A stretch of 64,000 nucleotides of DNA from assembly GCF_024169925.1 (NCBI RefSeq), contig NZ_JALJXF010000001.1, positions 4,878,501-4,942,500 on the forward strand, read 5' to 3'. Below the pieces are notes generated by a model. The model ran no database searches and was not told the DNA's origin. It saw only the letters and a program-made list of their open reading frames with translations. The position numbers and the translations under genes are program-made. Of this stretch, positions 25,408 through 35,003 are shown piece after piece (position 1 is the first letter of the stretch; each line of letters starts with the position of its first letter). The DNA is from Methylorubrum extorquens. GTDB taxonomy: Bacteria; Pseudomonadota; Alphaproteobacteria; Rhizobiales; Beijerinckiaceae.

Positions 25408-27116
25408 CGCAGCATGTAGCGTTGGGTGAGCGGCAGGACGGTCGCGGGCTCGCAGGTGGCGAGTTCCCCATCGACGAAGACCTCGAAGGTCTGCGGATCG
25501 ACCCGGATGTTCGGGCAGGTGTCGTTCCACAGCATGTCGGCCTTGGTGAGCCGGCGGGTGCCGCGGGCCGGCAGCAGGCTCTTTCGCAGGCCCAGGCTCT
25601 CGCGAAGGCCGCCTTCGATGGCGAGCGGGTGGACGAAGCAGGCGGACAGGCCCTGCTTGGCGAGCCCGAAGGCGCCCCATTGCGGGCGCATCAGCATCGG
25701 CTCGCAGGTCATCAGCGAGGCCGCGGAATCGCCCATGGCGCCCCAGGCGATGAAGCCGCCCTTGATCACGAGTTCCGGCTTGATGCCGAAGAAGGCCGGG
25801 CGCCAGATCACGATGTCGGCCATCTTGCCGGGCTCCAGCGAGCCGATATGTGCGTCGATGCCGAAGGTGCGCGCGGCATTGATGGTGTATTTCGCGATGT
25901 AGCGCTTGATCCGGGCGTTGTCGCCGAAGCCCGGCCGCTCCTCTGGAAGGATTCCGCGCTGGTCCTTCATCTTGGAGGCGAGTTGCCATGTCCGGCAGAT
26001 CACCTCGTGGATGCGGCCCATGCCCTGGCTGTCGGAGCCGAGCATCGAGATCGCGCCGATATCGTGCAGCACGTCCTCGGCCGCGATGGTCTGTGCGCGG
26101 ATGCGGCTCTCGGCGAAGGCCACATCCTCGGGCAGCGCCGGGTTGAGATGATGGCACACCATCGTCATGTCGAGGTGCTCGTCGAACGTGTTGACCGTGT
26201 AGGGATTGGTCGGGTTCGTCGAGGAGGGCAGGCAGTGGGGCAGCCCCGCCACGCGGATGATGTCCGGCGCGTGCCCGCCGCCCGCACCCTCCGTGTGGTA
26301 CATGTGGATGGTGCGTCCGCCGATCGCCGCCAGCGTGTCTTCCACGAAGCCGGATTCGTTGAGCGTGTCGGTGTGGAGCTGGACTTGGAAGTCGTACTCG
26401 TCGGCAAAGCCGAGGCAGGCATCGATCGCCGCCGGCATCGCCCCCCAATCCTCGTGGATCTTCAGGCCGAGCACGCCGGTCTCGAGCTGTTCCTTCAAGG
26501 CCGCCGGCTTGTGGGTGTTGCCCCGGCCCAGAAACCCGAAATTGACCGGCCAGGCTTCCGCCGCCTGGAGCATCTTACCGGTGTTGAACGGCCCACCGGA
26601 ATCGATGCCCACCGTGATCGGCCCGAGCGAGCCGCCGAGCAGCGTGGTGATGCCCGAGGCGATGGCGTGCTCGGGCAGGCCCGCGGAATCGAAATGGACG
26701 TGGACGTCGATGGCGCCGGGCGTCGCGATCAGCCCCTCGCAGTCGCGCACCGTGGTGCCGGCCGACACGATCAGGCGCGGATCGACGCCGTCCATGATCG
26801 CCGGGTTGCCGGCCTTGCCTAAGCCCACGATGCGCCCGTCCTTGATGCCGAGATCGCCCTTCACGATGCCCAGCACCGGATCGATCACGAGGACGTTGCA
26901 GAGCAGGAAATCGAGGGCGCCCTGCGCCGCCGTGATGCCCGGCGCCATGCCGATTCCGTCGCGCAGCGTCTTGCCGCCGCCGTGCAGGCACTCGTCGCCA
27001 TAGACCGCATGGTCGTGCTCGACGACGGCCACGAGGGAGGTATCGGCGAGCCGCACGCCGTCGCCGGTGGTGGGGCCGTAGAGGGCGGCGTAGTCGCGCC
27101 TTGGGATCGTCACCAT
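25404..27116 (-). CDS. ureC: urease subunit alpha (catalytic)
   Basis: Hydrolyses urea to ammonia and carbamate; cytoplasmic dinickel enzyme. At 570 aa it is full length. Nickel ligands and catalytic parts are visible: DVHVHF near 137, the lysine that is carbamylated in [12 protein letters not shown] near 220, [10 protein letters not shown], the mobile flap [20 protein letters not shown] near 320, and [11 protein letters not shown] near 360 with the nickel-binding Asp. GGGAGAGA precedes the ATG at 27116. It lies 14 nt after ureAB and overlaps ureG by 4 nt. Confidence 0.97.
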   Translation of the reverse strand: MVTIPRRDYAALYGPTTGDGVRLADTSLVAVVEHDHAVYGDECLHGGGKTLRDGIGMAPGITAAQGALDFLLCNVLVIDPVLGIVKGDLGIKDGRIVGLGKAGNPAIMDGVDPRLIVSAGTTVRDCEGLIATPGAIDVHVHFDSAGLPEHAIASGITTLLGGSLGPITVGIDSGGPFNTGKMLQAAEAWPVNFGFLGRGNTHKPAALKEQLETGVLGLKIHEDWGAMPAAIDACLGFADEYDFQVQLHTDTLNESGFVEDTLAAIGGRTIHMYHTEGAGGGHAPDIIRVAGLPHCLPSSTNPTNPYTVNTFDEHLDMTMVCHHLNPALPEDVAFAESRIRAQTIAAEDVLHDIGAISMLGSDSQGMGRIHEVICRTWQLASKMKDQRGILPEERPGFGDNARIKRYIAKYTINAARTFGIDAHIGSLEPGKMADIVIWRPAFFGIKPELVIKGGFIAWGAMGDSAASLMTCEPMLMRPQWGAFGLAKQGLSACFVHPLAIEGGLRESLGLRKSLLPARGTRRLTKADMLWNDTCPNIRVDPQTFEVFVDGELATCEPATVLPLTQRYMLR

Positions 27117-27130
27117 CTCGCGTCTCTCCC

Positions 27131-27826
27131 TCAGGCGCCCTTGAAGCCACCGGCCCTGGCGCGCGCCAGCGCCGCGGCGCGGGCGGCATCAGAGTCGAGC
27201 TTGCCCTGCGTCAGGTTGTTGAGGCCGGTGAGTTCGCGCGCTCCACCGAACCCGACGAGCGTCACGCTCTTGCGCTGGCCCGGCTCGAACCGCACCGCCG
27301 TGCCCGCCGGGATGTCGAGGCGGAAGCCCAGCGCCTTCGCCCGGTCGAAGTCGAGCGCCCGGTTGACCTCGAAGAAGTGGTAGTGCGAGCCGATCTGCAC
27401 CGGCCGGTCGCCGGTGTTGACGACATCGAGGCTCACCCGCGGGCGCCCGGCGGCCAGTTCGATCTCGCCCTCCGCCGGCAGGATCGCGCCGGGCTCCAGC
27501 GTGTCGGGCTCCGCGCCTTCCGCCGGCCGGATCGGCTCGTGCACGGTGACGAGCTTGGTGCCGTCGGGGAAGACGCACTCGACCTGCAGGATCGGCATCA
27601 TGGAGGCGACGCCGGGCATCACGTCGCCGGTGGTCATGATGGTCGAGCCCCAGCCGATCAGGTCGGCGACGGAACGCCCGTCGCGTGCGCCTTCCAGGAT
27701 CTCGTCGGTGATGATCGCCACCGCTTCCGGGTAGTTGAGCTTGAGCCCCCGTGCCCGCCGTTTGCGGGCGAGTTCGGCGGCAGTGAAGATCGTGAGCCGT
27801 TCGAGTTCGGTCGGCGTCAGCAGCAT
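27131..27826 (-). CDS. ureAB: fused urease gamma-beta subunit (UreA-UreB)
   Basis: Protein of 231 aa joining the gamma subunit (residues 1-100: [64 protein letters not shown]) to the beta subunit (about 105-205: [56 protein letters not shown]). The fusion order equals that of Helicobacter UreA; many bacteria have two genes. An AAGGAG binding site precedes the ATG at 27826. The last 25 residues ([18 protein letters not shown]) are an Ala-rich extension. Confidence 0.95.
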   Translation of the reverse strand: MLLTPTELERLTIFTAAELARKRRARGLKLNYPEAVAIITDEILEGARDGRSVADLIGWGSTIMTTGDVMPGVASMMPILQVECVFPDGTKLVTVHEPIRPAEGAEPDTLEPGAILPAEGEIELAAGRPRVSLDVVNTGDRPVQIGSHYHFFEVNRALDFDRAKALGFRLDIPAGTAVRFEPGQRKSVTLVGFGGARELTGLNNLTQGKLDSDAARAAALARARAGGFKGA

Positions 27827-27839
27827 CGGCGCGGCTCCT

Positions 27840-28547
27840 TCAATTCGCGAACAGGCGGAGTTCGGCCTGGGCTTGGCGCATGGCGGCGATCTCGATCAGG
27901 GGGGTGAAGCCGGTGAGTTCGATGGCGCCCGCCGGCTCCGGCATGGGGCGCTCCAGCAGTTCGGCGATCAGCGGCAGCGCGCCGCCCAAAACCCGCTGCG
28001 CCTCGATCGCCCCGATGGCACCGAGCCGCACGGCCGCCGAGGTGAGCCCGCTGGCGAAGAGATAGCCGGAGACGGACGCCGCCGTGCGCTCGTCGAGGCC
28101 GAGAGCCGGCCACAAAGCGCCCTGGACCGTGGGAAGGTGCCCTAGCAGCCGGCCCGCCCGTACGGCCGCGCGGAGCTCGGCGGCGCCCGGCGTGCCGAGG
28201 CGGGTATGCGAGGCCAGCAGCGAGGCGCCGTTGCGGCGGCTGCCGACCCGCATCGGCTCGGCCAGCGAGGCGGCCTCGACCGCCGCGTCGATGGCCGCGA
28301 GGTGCTTGATCGAGCCGCCGGCGCGGTGGGCGAGGATCAGCGCGACCCGGTCGGTCTCGGCCCAGCGGAAGCGCAGGGCCGCCGCCACGGTGCGGGCGAG
28401 CGCCGCCTCGTCGAAGGCCGGGTTTTCGGCGACCAAACCTTCGAGGCCGTTGGAAAAGGCGAAGCTACCGCTCGGGAAGGCGGTGTCGGCCTGCTGGAGC
28501 GCGGTGAGGGCGGCGAGCAAGGTCTCAGGCCCCCTCGGTCGCCGCAT
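27840..28547 (-). CDS. ureF: urease accessory protein UreF
   Basis: All-helical activation protein of 235 aa that bridges UreD and UreG. Recognised from [21 protein letters not shown] near the N-terminus, [12 protein letters not shown] and [20 protein letters not shown]. The start at 28547 overlaps the ureE 3' end by 23 nt; a later TTG start is possible. It ends 13 nt before ureAB. Confidence 0.88.
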   Translation of the reverse strand: MRRPRGPETLLAALTALQQADTAFPSGSFAFSNGLEGLVAENPAFDEAALARTVAAALRFRWAETDRVALILAHRAGGSIKHLAAIDAAVEAASLAEPMRVGSRRNGASLLASHTRLGTPGAAELRAAVRAGRLLGHLPTVQGALWPALGLDERTAASVSGYLFASGLTSAAVRLGAIGAIEAQRVLGGALPLIAELLERPMPEPAGAIELTGFTPLIEIAAMRQAQAELRLFAN

Positions 28548-28989
28548 CGATGGAGTGGACGACGCGCCCCTCCGCCACCAGGGCGCCGAGACGCACGAGG
28601 TAATCCTCGGCCGGCCCTTCCAGCGCGACGAGGATCGCCGCGCCGTCGAAGCGGACCCGCCAGTGGAGGTTGCCGGCATGGTAGCCGAGTTCGAGCGCGT
28701 CGGCGGCGCTCGCTGGCATCAGCCGCAGCCAGCTTTCGGCCCCGACGCGGGCGACGAGAGCGTGATGGTCTTCGAGGACGAGCACGGCCCCGTCGAACAG
28801 GACCTGATCCCGCGGCAGGGCGAGCGCGATTTCCTCGCCGGCCATCGTCGTCGCCCGCAGGCGGCGCCGGGCCACGTCGGCGCTCGGCACCCGCAGGATG
28901 TCCACCGCGCCGTGATGTTCGAGGTGATGCAGGCGCTCGGCCAGACCAGCCTCCGACCGGCTGCCCAGAACGCGTTGGATCACACGCAT
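28525..28989 (-). CDS. ureE: urease accessory protein UreE (nickel metallochaperone)
   Basis: Protein of 154 aa with the two UreE domains: N-terminal RRRLRATTMAGEEIALALPRD and C-terminal YHAGNLHWRVRF, where the conserved GNxHW segment holds the dimeric nickel-site His. The C-terminus lacks the His-rich tail seen in Klebsiella UreE, so extra nickel storage is not expected. First gene of the order ureE-F-AB-C-G-D. A structured leader (29035-29083) and a palindrome (29122-29142) lie upstream. Confidence 0.9.
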   Translation of the reverse strand: MRVIQRVLGSRSEAGLAERLHHLEHHGAVDILRVPSADVARRRLRATTMAGEEIALALPRDQVLFDGAVLVLEDHHALVARVGAESWLRLMPASAADALELGYHAGNLHWRVRFDGAAILVALEGPAEDYLVRLGALVAEGRVVHSIDAATEGA

Positions 28990-29034
28990 ACGCCGCGACT
29001 CCGATACACACGCCGCTCCGCCCCTTGCTGAGAC

Positions 29035-29083
29035 GGAGCTGTCCTCGGGGGGCCGAAACCGCGCGGCGGTTTCTGGCAGCTCC
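29035..29083 (-). promoter_or_regulatory. structured leader upstream of ureE (candidate RNA element)
   Basis: On the minus strand an outer stem GGAGCTG/CAGCTCC (7 bp; 29077-29083 with 29035-29041) encloses an inner stem GAAACCGC/GCGGTTTC (8 bp; 29066-29073 with 29055-29062) with a 3-nt loop and an asymmetric internal loop rich in C. It ends 46 nt before the ureE ATG. It matches no riboswitch class I recognise; it could equally be an attenuator-like hairpin. Confidence 0.45.
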
Positions 29084-29121
29084 CAGGAGCTTAAGCGAAG
29101 ATCAGGCCGGAATCGAGCATA

Positions 29122-29142
29122 CTGAGAATTAAATTTTCTCAG
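29122..29142. promoter_or_regulatory. AT-rich 21-nt inverted repeat between ureE and DUF2778 gene
   Basis: CTGAGAA (29122-29128) and TTCTCAG (29136-29142) are perfect 7-nt arms around an AT spacer, in an otherwise GC-rich region. It may be an operator for the urease promoter or a weak terminator for the upstream DUF2778 gene; the absence of GC pairs and of a following T-run makes the first more likely. Confidence 0.45.
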
Positions 29143-29172
29143 AAAGAAAACAATGAGCGGTTTGGCGGGACC

Positions 29173-30240
29173 TCAGCGCGATGCAACCAAAGGGTTCGCG
29201 TCGCGGCTGCGACCCGGAACGACCACGACCCGGCGGATCTCGCCGCGCAGATAGGCCTGTAGGAACCGGTCGTAATCCTTGAACGAGATGCATCCGTTCG
29301 AGGCGCCGTTGGGCCCGAGCAGGTAAGTGTGGGTGAGCAGGCCGACGCGGCCGTGGATCGCCTCGCTGCCGCCGACGGGCGTGAGGCGCAGCGCCCGCAC
29401 GCCGTGGAACGGCGCCTCACGCTCGGTCAGGTCATAGGTGCCGGGCGGGGTGGCGCCGCGCATCTTGAGATGGACGTAGCGCGGATCGTCCATGCTCTCG
29501 CCGAGCCCGGAATGCGCTTCCAGCCGTTCGCCGCTCGGCAGGACCACGCTCTGGGCGCTGATGTCGTAAACCGCGGTGCCGCCTTCGCCGAGGGGCGGCG
29601 CGGCGGGCAGGGGCGTGGTCAGGACCCGGCGGGCCGCCGACTCGGCGGCGCCGTTCTCCAGGGCCGCGTAGGCGAGGGCGGGAGCCGGCGCCGCAGGTTT
29701 CTCGACGCCGAGCAGCTTCTCGAAGAAGGTGCGGGTGTCCTCGACCTGGGCTGGCGCCACCGCGGCCGTGGACCGGCGCGCGACCATCCGCTCGGCCCGG
29801 CGCAGGGCGTCCGCCGCTCCGAGGCGCGTCAGCTCGGCCGGGCGGCGCACGGGCAGGGGCACCACCTGCGCGAGGGCCGTCGCCGGTGCTGCATCGGGAA
29901 GCCAGAACAGGGAAGCCGTGCCGAACCGCGCCTCGGCGGCAGCGGGCAACGGCTGGGGCATCCACTCGGCCAAGGTTTCCGCAAGCGGTTCGGCCAACGG
30001 TTCGGTCAAGGCTTCGGCCGGTGCCTCCGCGGCGGACGGTGCGGCCTCCGGCGCTTGGTCCACGATCTCGGCCACCGTCACTTCGGGGGCGCCCGGCACC
30101 GGGTCGTCCGCGAAAGGCATCGCAGCCCCTTGAAGCGGCGGCAGATCGACGGGTCCGAACGGCGCGGAGGAGGCCAGGATCAGGGCCGCGCTCAGATAGG
30201 CGGTCGAGGGGAGGGCCCACGAGAGAAGAGGATGTGCCAT
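29173..30240 (-). CDS. DUF2778 (L,D-transpeptidase-like) protein, copy 2
   Basis: Protein of 355 aa, paralogue of the product of 17095-18276. The N-terminal hydrophobic segment (LLSWALPSTAYLSAALILAS) is a signal anchor, followed by an Ala/Glu/Pro-rich linker with a short repeat (LTEPLAEPLAETLAEW near residues 78-93). The C-terminal domain reads LEAHSGLGESMDD, HLKMRGATPPGTYDL, and IHGRVGLLTHTYLLGPNGAS with the catalytic-like SNGC motif. A role in modifying the cell wall in the periplasm is inferred from the family. It is 183 nt upstream of ureE and probably a separate unit. Confidence 0.8.
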   Translation of the reverse strand: MAHPLLSWALPSTAYLSAALILASSAPFGPVDLPPLQGAAMPFADDPVPGAPEVTVAEIVDQAPEAAPSAAEAPAEALTEPLAEPLAETLAEWMPQPLPAAAEARFGTASLFWLPDAAPATALAQVVPLPVRRPAELTRLGAADALRRAERMVARRSTAAVAPAQVEDTRTFFEKLLGVEKPAAPAPALAYAALENGAAESAARRVLTTPLPAAPPLGEGGTAVYDISAQSVVLPSGERLEAHSGLGESMDDPRYVHLKMRGATPPGTYDLTEREAPFHGVRALRLTPVGGSEAIHGRVGLLTHTYLLGPNGASNGCISFKDYDRFLQAYLRGEIRRVVVVPGRSRDANPLVASR

Positions 30241-30610
30241 GCGCCGCCCGAGTTCCCGTCCGGGGGCGGCCTCCGCCCCGGTCCTGGACCGCCCCGCCGA
30301 CGCATGCGCCCTGCGAAGCGCATCCCTCGGCCGGTCAATGTCCCGTTAACCAAGTGCGTCGTCGCACTCGGCGATTCTGGGGCGAGATCATGGTCGGGCG
30401 GGGGTAAAACCGGAGCGGACTTTGGGCCGGACGCCTAACGACCGGACGATGCAGTGGGGCGAGCCTGCCGTGGATTCGGCGCCGAATTACGGACCCCAGC
30501 GCTGCACTCATTTCTGCGATTCGAGAGAGCCTCGAATGTGTTCGAAAGACTCGTCGATCGCGCTCAAGGCGTGGCGACGCCTCCCCAGCGGATGTCGCAG
30601 TTCCATAGGC
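30241..30610. other. intergenic region, no gene seen
   Basis: About 370 nt upstream of the second DUF2778 gene. It begins GC-rich and presumably holds that gene's promoter; no conserved reading frame, tRNA or strong hairpin was found. Confidence 0.35.
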
Positions 30611-30905
30611 TCAGCGCACCAGCACGTCCTTGGGCTGTTCCGGGAAGTGCGGCTGACGGTTGCAGGTGACGCTTGAAACCCAATTCGAATCCGTGAAGGT
30701 GATGATGCCACCCGTCACCGCCTTGCCCGAATAGGGATCGTTGACCGCCCACTCTTTCAGTCGCTCGACGAGGGGCAAGGGTTTGCAGGTCAGCGTCACC
30801 GATTCCCCCATCGACTTGTCGATGTCGCCGTAGAACTTCGCGGGATTGCCGAAGACCGGTGATTTCTTGGCCAGATTCGCCCACAGAGCCCAGTCGCTGT
30901 CCTGG
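30611..30905 (-). pseudogene. C-terminal remnant of an unidentified gene
   Basis: On the minus strand an open frame ends at 30611 and reads as real protein: [56 protein letters not shown]. Only its last third begins with an ATG (30811), and beyond about 30905 the frame turns into low-complexity Arg/Pro text without a start. This looks like the 3' end of a gene whose 5' part was lost. Family unknown. Confidence 0.4.
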
Positions 30906-30954
30906 CCCGGATCGTGCGGCCGCGTTCGAGGATCGGTGCCCGATCCATGTCGCC

Positions 30955-31209
30955 ATAGGCCGTGCCCTCGGTCAGCTGAACACCTCGGCGCTGTTCATCC
31001 TCGTGCGCACGGCACAGTCGGAGAAGGTGCTCGCGGAGATGTCACGGTTCCGGGGGCGCGTCATCCGCTCCTCGCTCTCGCCGGAGCAGGAGGGCCGCCT
31101 GCAGGCCGCCCTATCGGAGCCTGACGTGTCGATGCCCGGAAGCGCGGGTGCGTCGGATGTCGGCGCCACGCCGCATCCCGGGGGCTCCGGCAACGCCGAC
31201 GGTTCTTGA
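30955..31209 (+). pseudogene. truncated DUF1269-like gene remnant
   Basis: The plus-strand frame ending at 31209 encodes [20 protein letters not shown] followed by a FRGRVIRSSLSPEQEGRLQAAL segment. This matches, from memory of the family, the C-terminus of DUF1269 membrane proteins (SALFLLVR ... ViqTSLs...E..Lq.AL). The membrane-spanning N-terminal part is missing. It meets the opposite-strand remnant end to end near 30905-30955, suggesting a deletion or rearrangement junction. Confidence 0.4.
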
Positions 31210-31487
31210 TCGCGGCGCTCGCAACGAGCGGCCGTGGCCGCCGATCCTGCAGGCCGATGAAGGCTGCCGGTCCGTCGCGGGCGGACATTCGGCGGGCCAT
31301 TTCTCGAAGGCTCGTGGGCCGTCGCATCCGGCCGTAGGCGGCCCGGCCGGGATCAGACTGAAGGCGGCTTTCCACGCGGTCGACAGCCGAGGCGCCGTGA
31401 CCTGAACAAAACGGGGTCCGGCCTCACTTTCGCCTCCGCCGGACCGCCATGGTGGCACACTGCGTCGAGCCCAAGCCTGTCCGAACG

Positions 31488-34400
31488 ATGAACCCCGCCC
31501 CGATGAGCGAGCAAGAGGCTGCGCGCCTTCGCGCCTTGGACCGCTATCGGTTGCTCGACACGCCGCGCGAGCAGGATTTCGACGAGATCGCGGAGGCTGC
31601 CGCCGAGCTGTGCGAGGCGCCGATCGCGGTGGTGAACCTCGTCGGCGACGGGCGGCAGTTCTTCAAGGCGGAGGTCGGTCTCGGTGTGCGCGAGACGCCG
31701 CTCGAAACCTCCTTCTGCCGGCAGGCCATCTTGCACGGCGACTTCCTCTACGTGCCCGACACCGCGTGCGATCCGCGCTTCGAAGGCAACCCGCTCGTCG
31801 GCGGCGATCCCGGACTGCGCTTCTACGCCGGCGCCCTGCTGAGAACCGACGAGGGGCAGCCGATCGGGACCGTCTGCGTCCTCGATACCCGGCCGCGCGA
31901 ACTCTCGGAGCGGCAGCGCCGCGGCCTGATGCGGCTCGCCCGCCAAGCCATGGCGCAGATGGAACTGCGCCGCTCGCTGCGTGAACAGGCGGAGCAGCGC
32001 CTGCTGCACGAGCGCATCCTCGACAGCGCCACCGACTACGCGATCATGGCCATGGACCCCCAGGGTCGCGTCACGCGCTGGAACACCGGCGCCGAGCGCA
32101 TCCTTGGCTGGACCGAGGCCGAGATGCTGGGCCGGACGGTCGATGCGTTCTTCACGCCGGAGGATCGGGCGGCCGGCCGGCCCGCGGTCGAGAAGCGTCT
32201 CGCCGCAGAGGCCGGCAGCGCCCCGGACGAGCGCTGGCACATGCGCAAGGACGGAACCCGCTTCTGGTCCTCGGGCGAAATGATGCCGTTGACGGCCGAG
32301 GACGGCGGGCTCATCGGCTTCCTCAAGATTCTGCGCGACCGCACCGGGCAGCGCGCCTCGGAGGCGGCGCTGCAGGCGAGCGAGTTGCGCTACCGCTCCC
32401 TCGTCGAGGTCAGCCCTCAGGTGGTGTGGTTCGGCGACGAGGCCGGCAACATCACCTACTGCAACGCTTACTGGTACGATTACACGGGGCTGCCCCCCGG
32501 TGAGACCGGCGAGGCGAGCTGGATGGGGGTGATCCACCCCGATCACCGCGAGCGCGTTCGCGACACGTGGCTCGCGGCGGCGCGGAGCAAGGGCCCTTAC
32601 GAGATCGAGTTCCCCATCCGTCGCGCTGACGGGCCGTATCGCTGGTTCCTGTCGCGGGCGCAGCCCGTGCGCGACGAGTCGGGTCACCTCAGGAGCTGGA
32701 TCGGGACCACCCTCGACATCCACGAGCGCAAGGTGGCCGAGGAGCGCTTCGCAGCACTCACCGAACTGGCACCGGCCATCATCTGGTTCGGGAATCCGGA
32801 CGGCAGCCTCAGTTACCTCAACGACCGCTGGTACGCCTATTCCGGCCAGACGCCGGAACAGGCGCTGCCCTTCGGCTGGGGCGAGGCGATCCACCCCGAC
32901 GACCTGGCCGGTCTGCTCGCGGTCTGGGAGGCGGCCCGCGCCCGCGAGACCGTCTACGACACCGAGGCGCGGCTGCGCCGCCGCGACGGGACCTACCGCT
33001 GGTTCCTGATCCGTGCCGAGCCGCGCCGGGATGCGAGCGGCGCGGTGGTCGGCTGGCTCGGCAGCAACAGCGACATACACGACCGTCGGCAGGCGGACGA
33101 GGATCTGCGCCGGGCGCGGGAGCAGTTGCATCTCGCCGTCGAGGCGACCGGAACCGGCATCTTCGACTACGACCTCGTCACGGACACGCTGGAATGGGAT
33201 GCGCGCACCCGCACGCTGTTCGGCCTGGGACCGGAAGCGCCGGTCGGCTACGATGTGTTCCTCGCCGGTCTGCATCCGGACGACCGGGCCTGGGTCGATG
33301 GGGCGGTCGGGGCCGCACTCGATCCGGCCGGCAGCGGCACCTACGACATCGCCTACCGGACCATCGGGCTGGAGGACGGCGTCGAGCGCTGGGTCGCCGC
33401 CACGGGACAGGCCTTCGTCGTCGGCGGCCGCACCGTGCGCTTCATCGGCACCGTGCGCGACGTCACGCAGAGCCGGCAGGCCGAGCAGATCCTGCGCGAG
33501 ACCGAGGAGCGTTACCGCCTCGCGGCGCGCGCCACCAAAGACGCGATCTGGGATTGGAACCTCGCGACGAACCAAGTGCTCTGGAACGAGGCGCTCACGG
33601 TCGCCTACGGCCATCCGCCGGAGGCGGTCGATCCGACCGGCGATTGGTGGATCGCGCAGATCCATCCCGACGACCGGGCGCGGATCGACGCGTCCATCCA
33701 CGCCGTCATCGACGGGACCGGCACCGCCTGGAGCGACGAGTACCGCTTCCTGCGCGCGAACGGCAGCTATGCCGACATCCTCGACCGGGGCTACGTCATC
33801 CGTGACGGGCACGGGACGGCGGTGCGGATGATCGGGGCGATGTTCGACATCAGCGAGCGCAAGCGGGCCGAGGAGCACCAGCGCCTGCTCACGGGCGAGT
33901 TGCAGCACCGGGTCAAGAACACGCTCACCCTCGTCCAGGCGATCGCCAGCCAGACCTTCCGCAACGCCCCGGATCTCGATGCCGCCCGTGAGGCCTTCGC
34001 CGCGCGCCTGATCTCGCTCGGCCGCGCCCACGACATCCTGACCCGGTCGAGCTGGACCGAGGCGCCCATCGCGGAGGTCGTGGAGGGGGCTCTGGCGGTC
34101 CATCGCGGTGCTGCCACGGCGCGCATCCGCGCGACCGGGCCGGGCGTGCTTCTCGGCGCCAAGGCAGCGCTCTCGCTCGCGCTGGCCCTGCACGAGCTTG
34201 CGACCAACGCGACCAAGTACGGCGCCCTCGCCAACGAGGCGGGATGTGTCGAACTGCGCTGGCACGTGGTGCACGAGGGTGAGGCGCCCCGCTTCTGCCT
34301 GACATGGTCCGAGCAGGGCGGTCCGCCGATCCTGAGCCAGCCCTCGCGCCGCGGCTTCGGCTCGCGCCTGATCGAGCGCAGCTTCGCCGCCGAGGTCGGC

Positions 34401-34499
34401 GGAGAGGTCAAGCTCACCTACGCGCCGACCGGCCTCGTCTGCCGCCTGGAAGCCCCCCTCGCATCGATGCAGGAGCCGCGCGACGAGGTCGCCGCCTGA
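31488..34499 (+). CDS. HWE-family sensor histidine kinase with GAF and five PAS domains
   Basis: Large cytoplasmic-type sensor, 1003 aa from ATG 31488 (in-frame ATGs at 31449 and 31503 are alternatives; no binding site is decisive). Order: GAF (about 20-165, LDTPREQDFDEIAEAAAELC), PAS1 (170-290), PAS2 (300-425), PAS3 (425-550), PAS4 (550-670) and PAS5 (680-800), several with PAC motifs such as DGTRFWSSGEMMPLT. The kinase core has LQHRVKNTLTLVQAIASQTF (phospho-acceptor His near 807), HELATNATKYGALA (N-box) and the WSEQGG motif that defines HWE kinases. No TM segment and no adjacent response regulator, so it is an orphan. HWE kinases often act in general stress or light signalling. Confidence 0.88.
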   Translation: MNPAPMSEQEAARLRALDRYRLLDTPREQDFDEIAEAAAELCEAPIAVVNLVGDGRQFFKAEVGLGVRETPLETSFCRQAILHGDFLYVPDTACDPRFEGNPLVGGDPGLRFYAGALLRTDEGQPIGTVCVLDTRPRELSERQRRGLMRLARQAMAQMELRRSLREQAEQRLLHERILDSATDYAIMAMDPQGRVTRWNTGAERILGWTEAEMLGRTVDAFFTPEDRAAGRPAVEKRLAAEAGSAPDERWHMRKDGTRFWSSGEMMPLTAEDGGLIGFLKILRDRTGQRASEAALQASELRYRSLVEVSPQVVWFGDEAGNITYCNAYWYDYTGLPPGETGEASWMGVIHPDHRERVRDTWLAAARSKGPYEIEFPIRRADGPYRWFLSRAQPVRDESGHLRSWIGTTLDIHERKVAEERFAALTELAPAIIWFGNPDGSLSYLNDRWYAYSGQTPEQALPFGWGEAIHPDDLAGLLAVWEAARARETVYDTEARLRRRDGTYRWFLIRAEPRRDASGAVVGWLGSNSDIHDRRQADEDLRRAREQLHLAVEATGTGIFDYDLVTDTLEWDARTRTLFGLGPEAPVGYDVFLAGLHPDDRAWVDGAVGAALDPAGSGTYDIAYRTIGLEDGVERWVAATGQAFVVGGRTVRFIGTVRDVTQSRQAEQILRETEERYRLAARATKDAIWDWNLATNQVLWNEALTVAYGHPPEAVDPTGDWWIAQIHPDDRARIDASIHAVIDGTGTAWSDEYRFLRANGSYADILDRGYVIRDGHGTAVRMIGAMFDISERKRAEEHQRLLTGELQHRVKNTLTLVQAIASQTFRNAPDLDAAREAFAARLISLGRAHDILTRSSWTEAPIAEVVEGALAVHRGAATARIRATGPGVLLGAKAALSLALALHELATNATKYGALANEAGCVELRWHVVHEGEAPRFCLTWSEQGGPPILSQPSRRGFGSRLIERSFAAEVGGEVKLTYAPTGLVCRLEAPLASMQEPRDEVAA

Positions 34500-34804
34500 G
34501 GGGCCATGCGGCGCAAAGTCCGGTCCCGAGAATCAAGCGAGCCGACCGGAGGCGCCGTCGAGCCACGGGGTTGAGGGCGGTGCCCCCCCTGAGCCTGCCC
34601 ATATGCCCGTTCCACGGCAAGCCTCCGGGATCTGCGCGGGGCGTGCATGGGTGTAAAATGGCGCAGCTTGTGCATACTGGACCGCTGCGATCCCGTGTCG
34701 ATCCGAGGCTTGAGCACCGGCTCGCACGATGTCGCCGCTCCTGACACGCCGGCTCGCATCGGCCGGTGCCTTTCGGGGCGAACACCTCTTGCAGGCGTTG
34801 CCAG

Positions 34805-34969
34805 CTATCCGGCTGCCGTGGAGTCGTTGGAGATCCGGGTCATTGCGCCGAGCGGTTCTATCACGTCGGCAACGACCGTCTCGGGGTCGGCGCCGAACCC
34901 GCAGGCCACGATCTCGCCACCGGCTGTGGCGGCCGTGATCCTCACCGATCCGCCGCGGGCAGCCGGCAT
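34805..34969 (-). CDS. possible small protein (54 aa), uncertain
   Basis: An ORF on the minus strand reads MPAARGGSVRITAATAGGEI, then VACGFGADPETVVADVIEPL and ends in ISNDSTAAG. Third positions are mostly G or C. It lies in a 504-nt gap that has no other gene, divergent from the DUF4198 gene with only 34 nt between starts. The ribosome binding site is weak (GGAA 11 nt upstream). It could be spurious or a remnant. Confidence 0.25.
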   Translation of the reverse strand: MPAARGGSVRITAATAGGEIVACGFGADPETVVADVIEPLGAMTRISNDSTAAG

Positions 34970-35003
34970 CGCTCGACATTCCGTAACGGGAAGCACCTCT
35001 TCG

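Noticed and set aside
31353..34274. 973-codon open frame on the minus strand opposite the HWE kinase
   Set aside because: It is an antisense shadow: Asp/Arg/Gly/Ala-rich text without domains, while the plus strand has clear GAF, PAS and kinase motifs.
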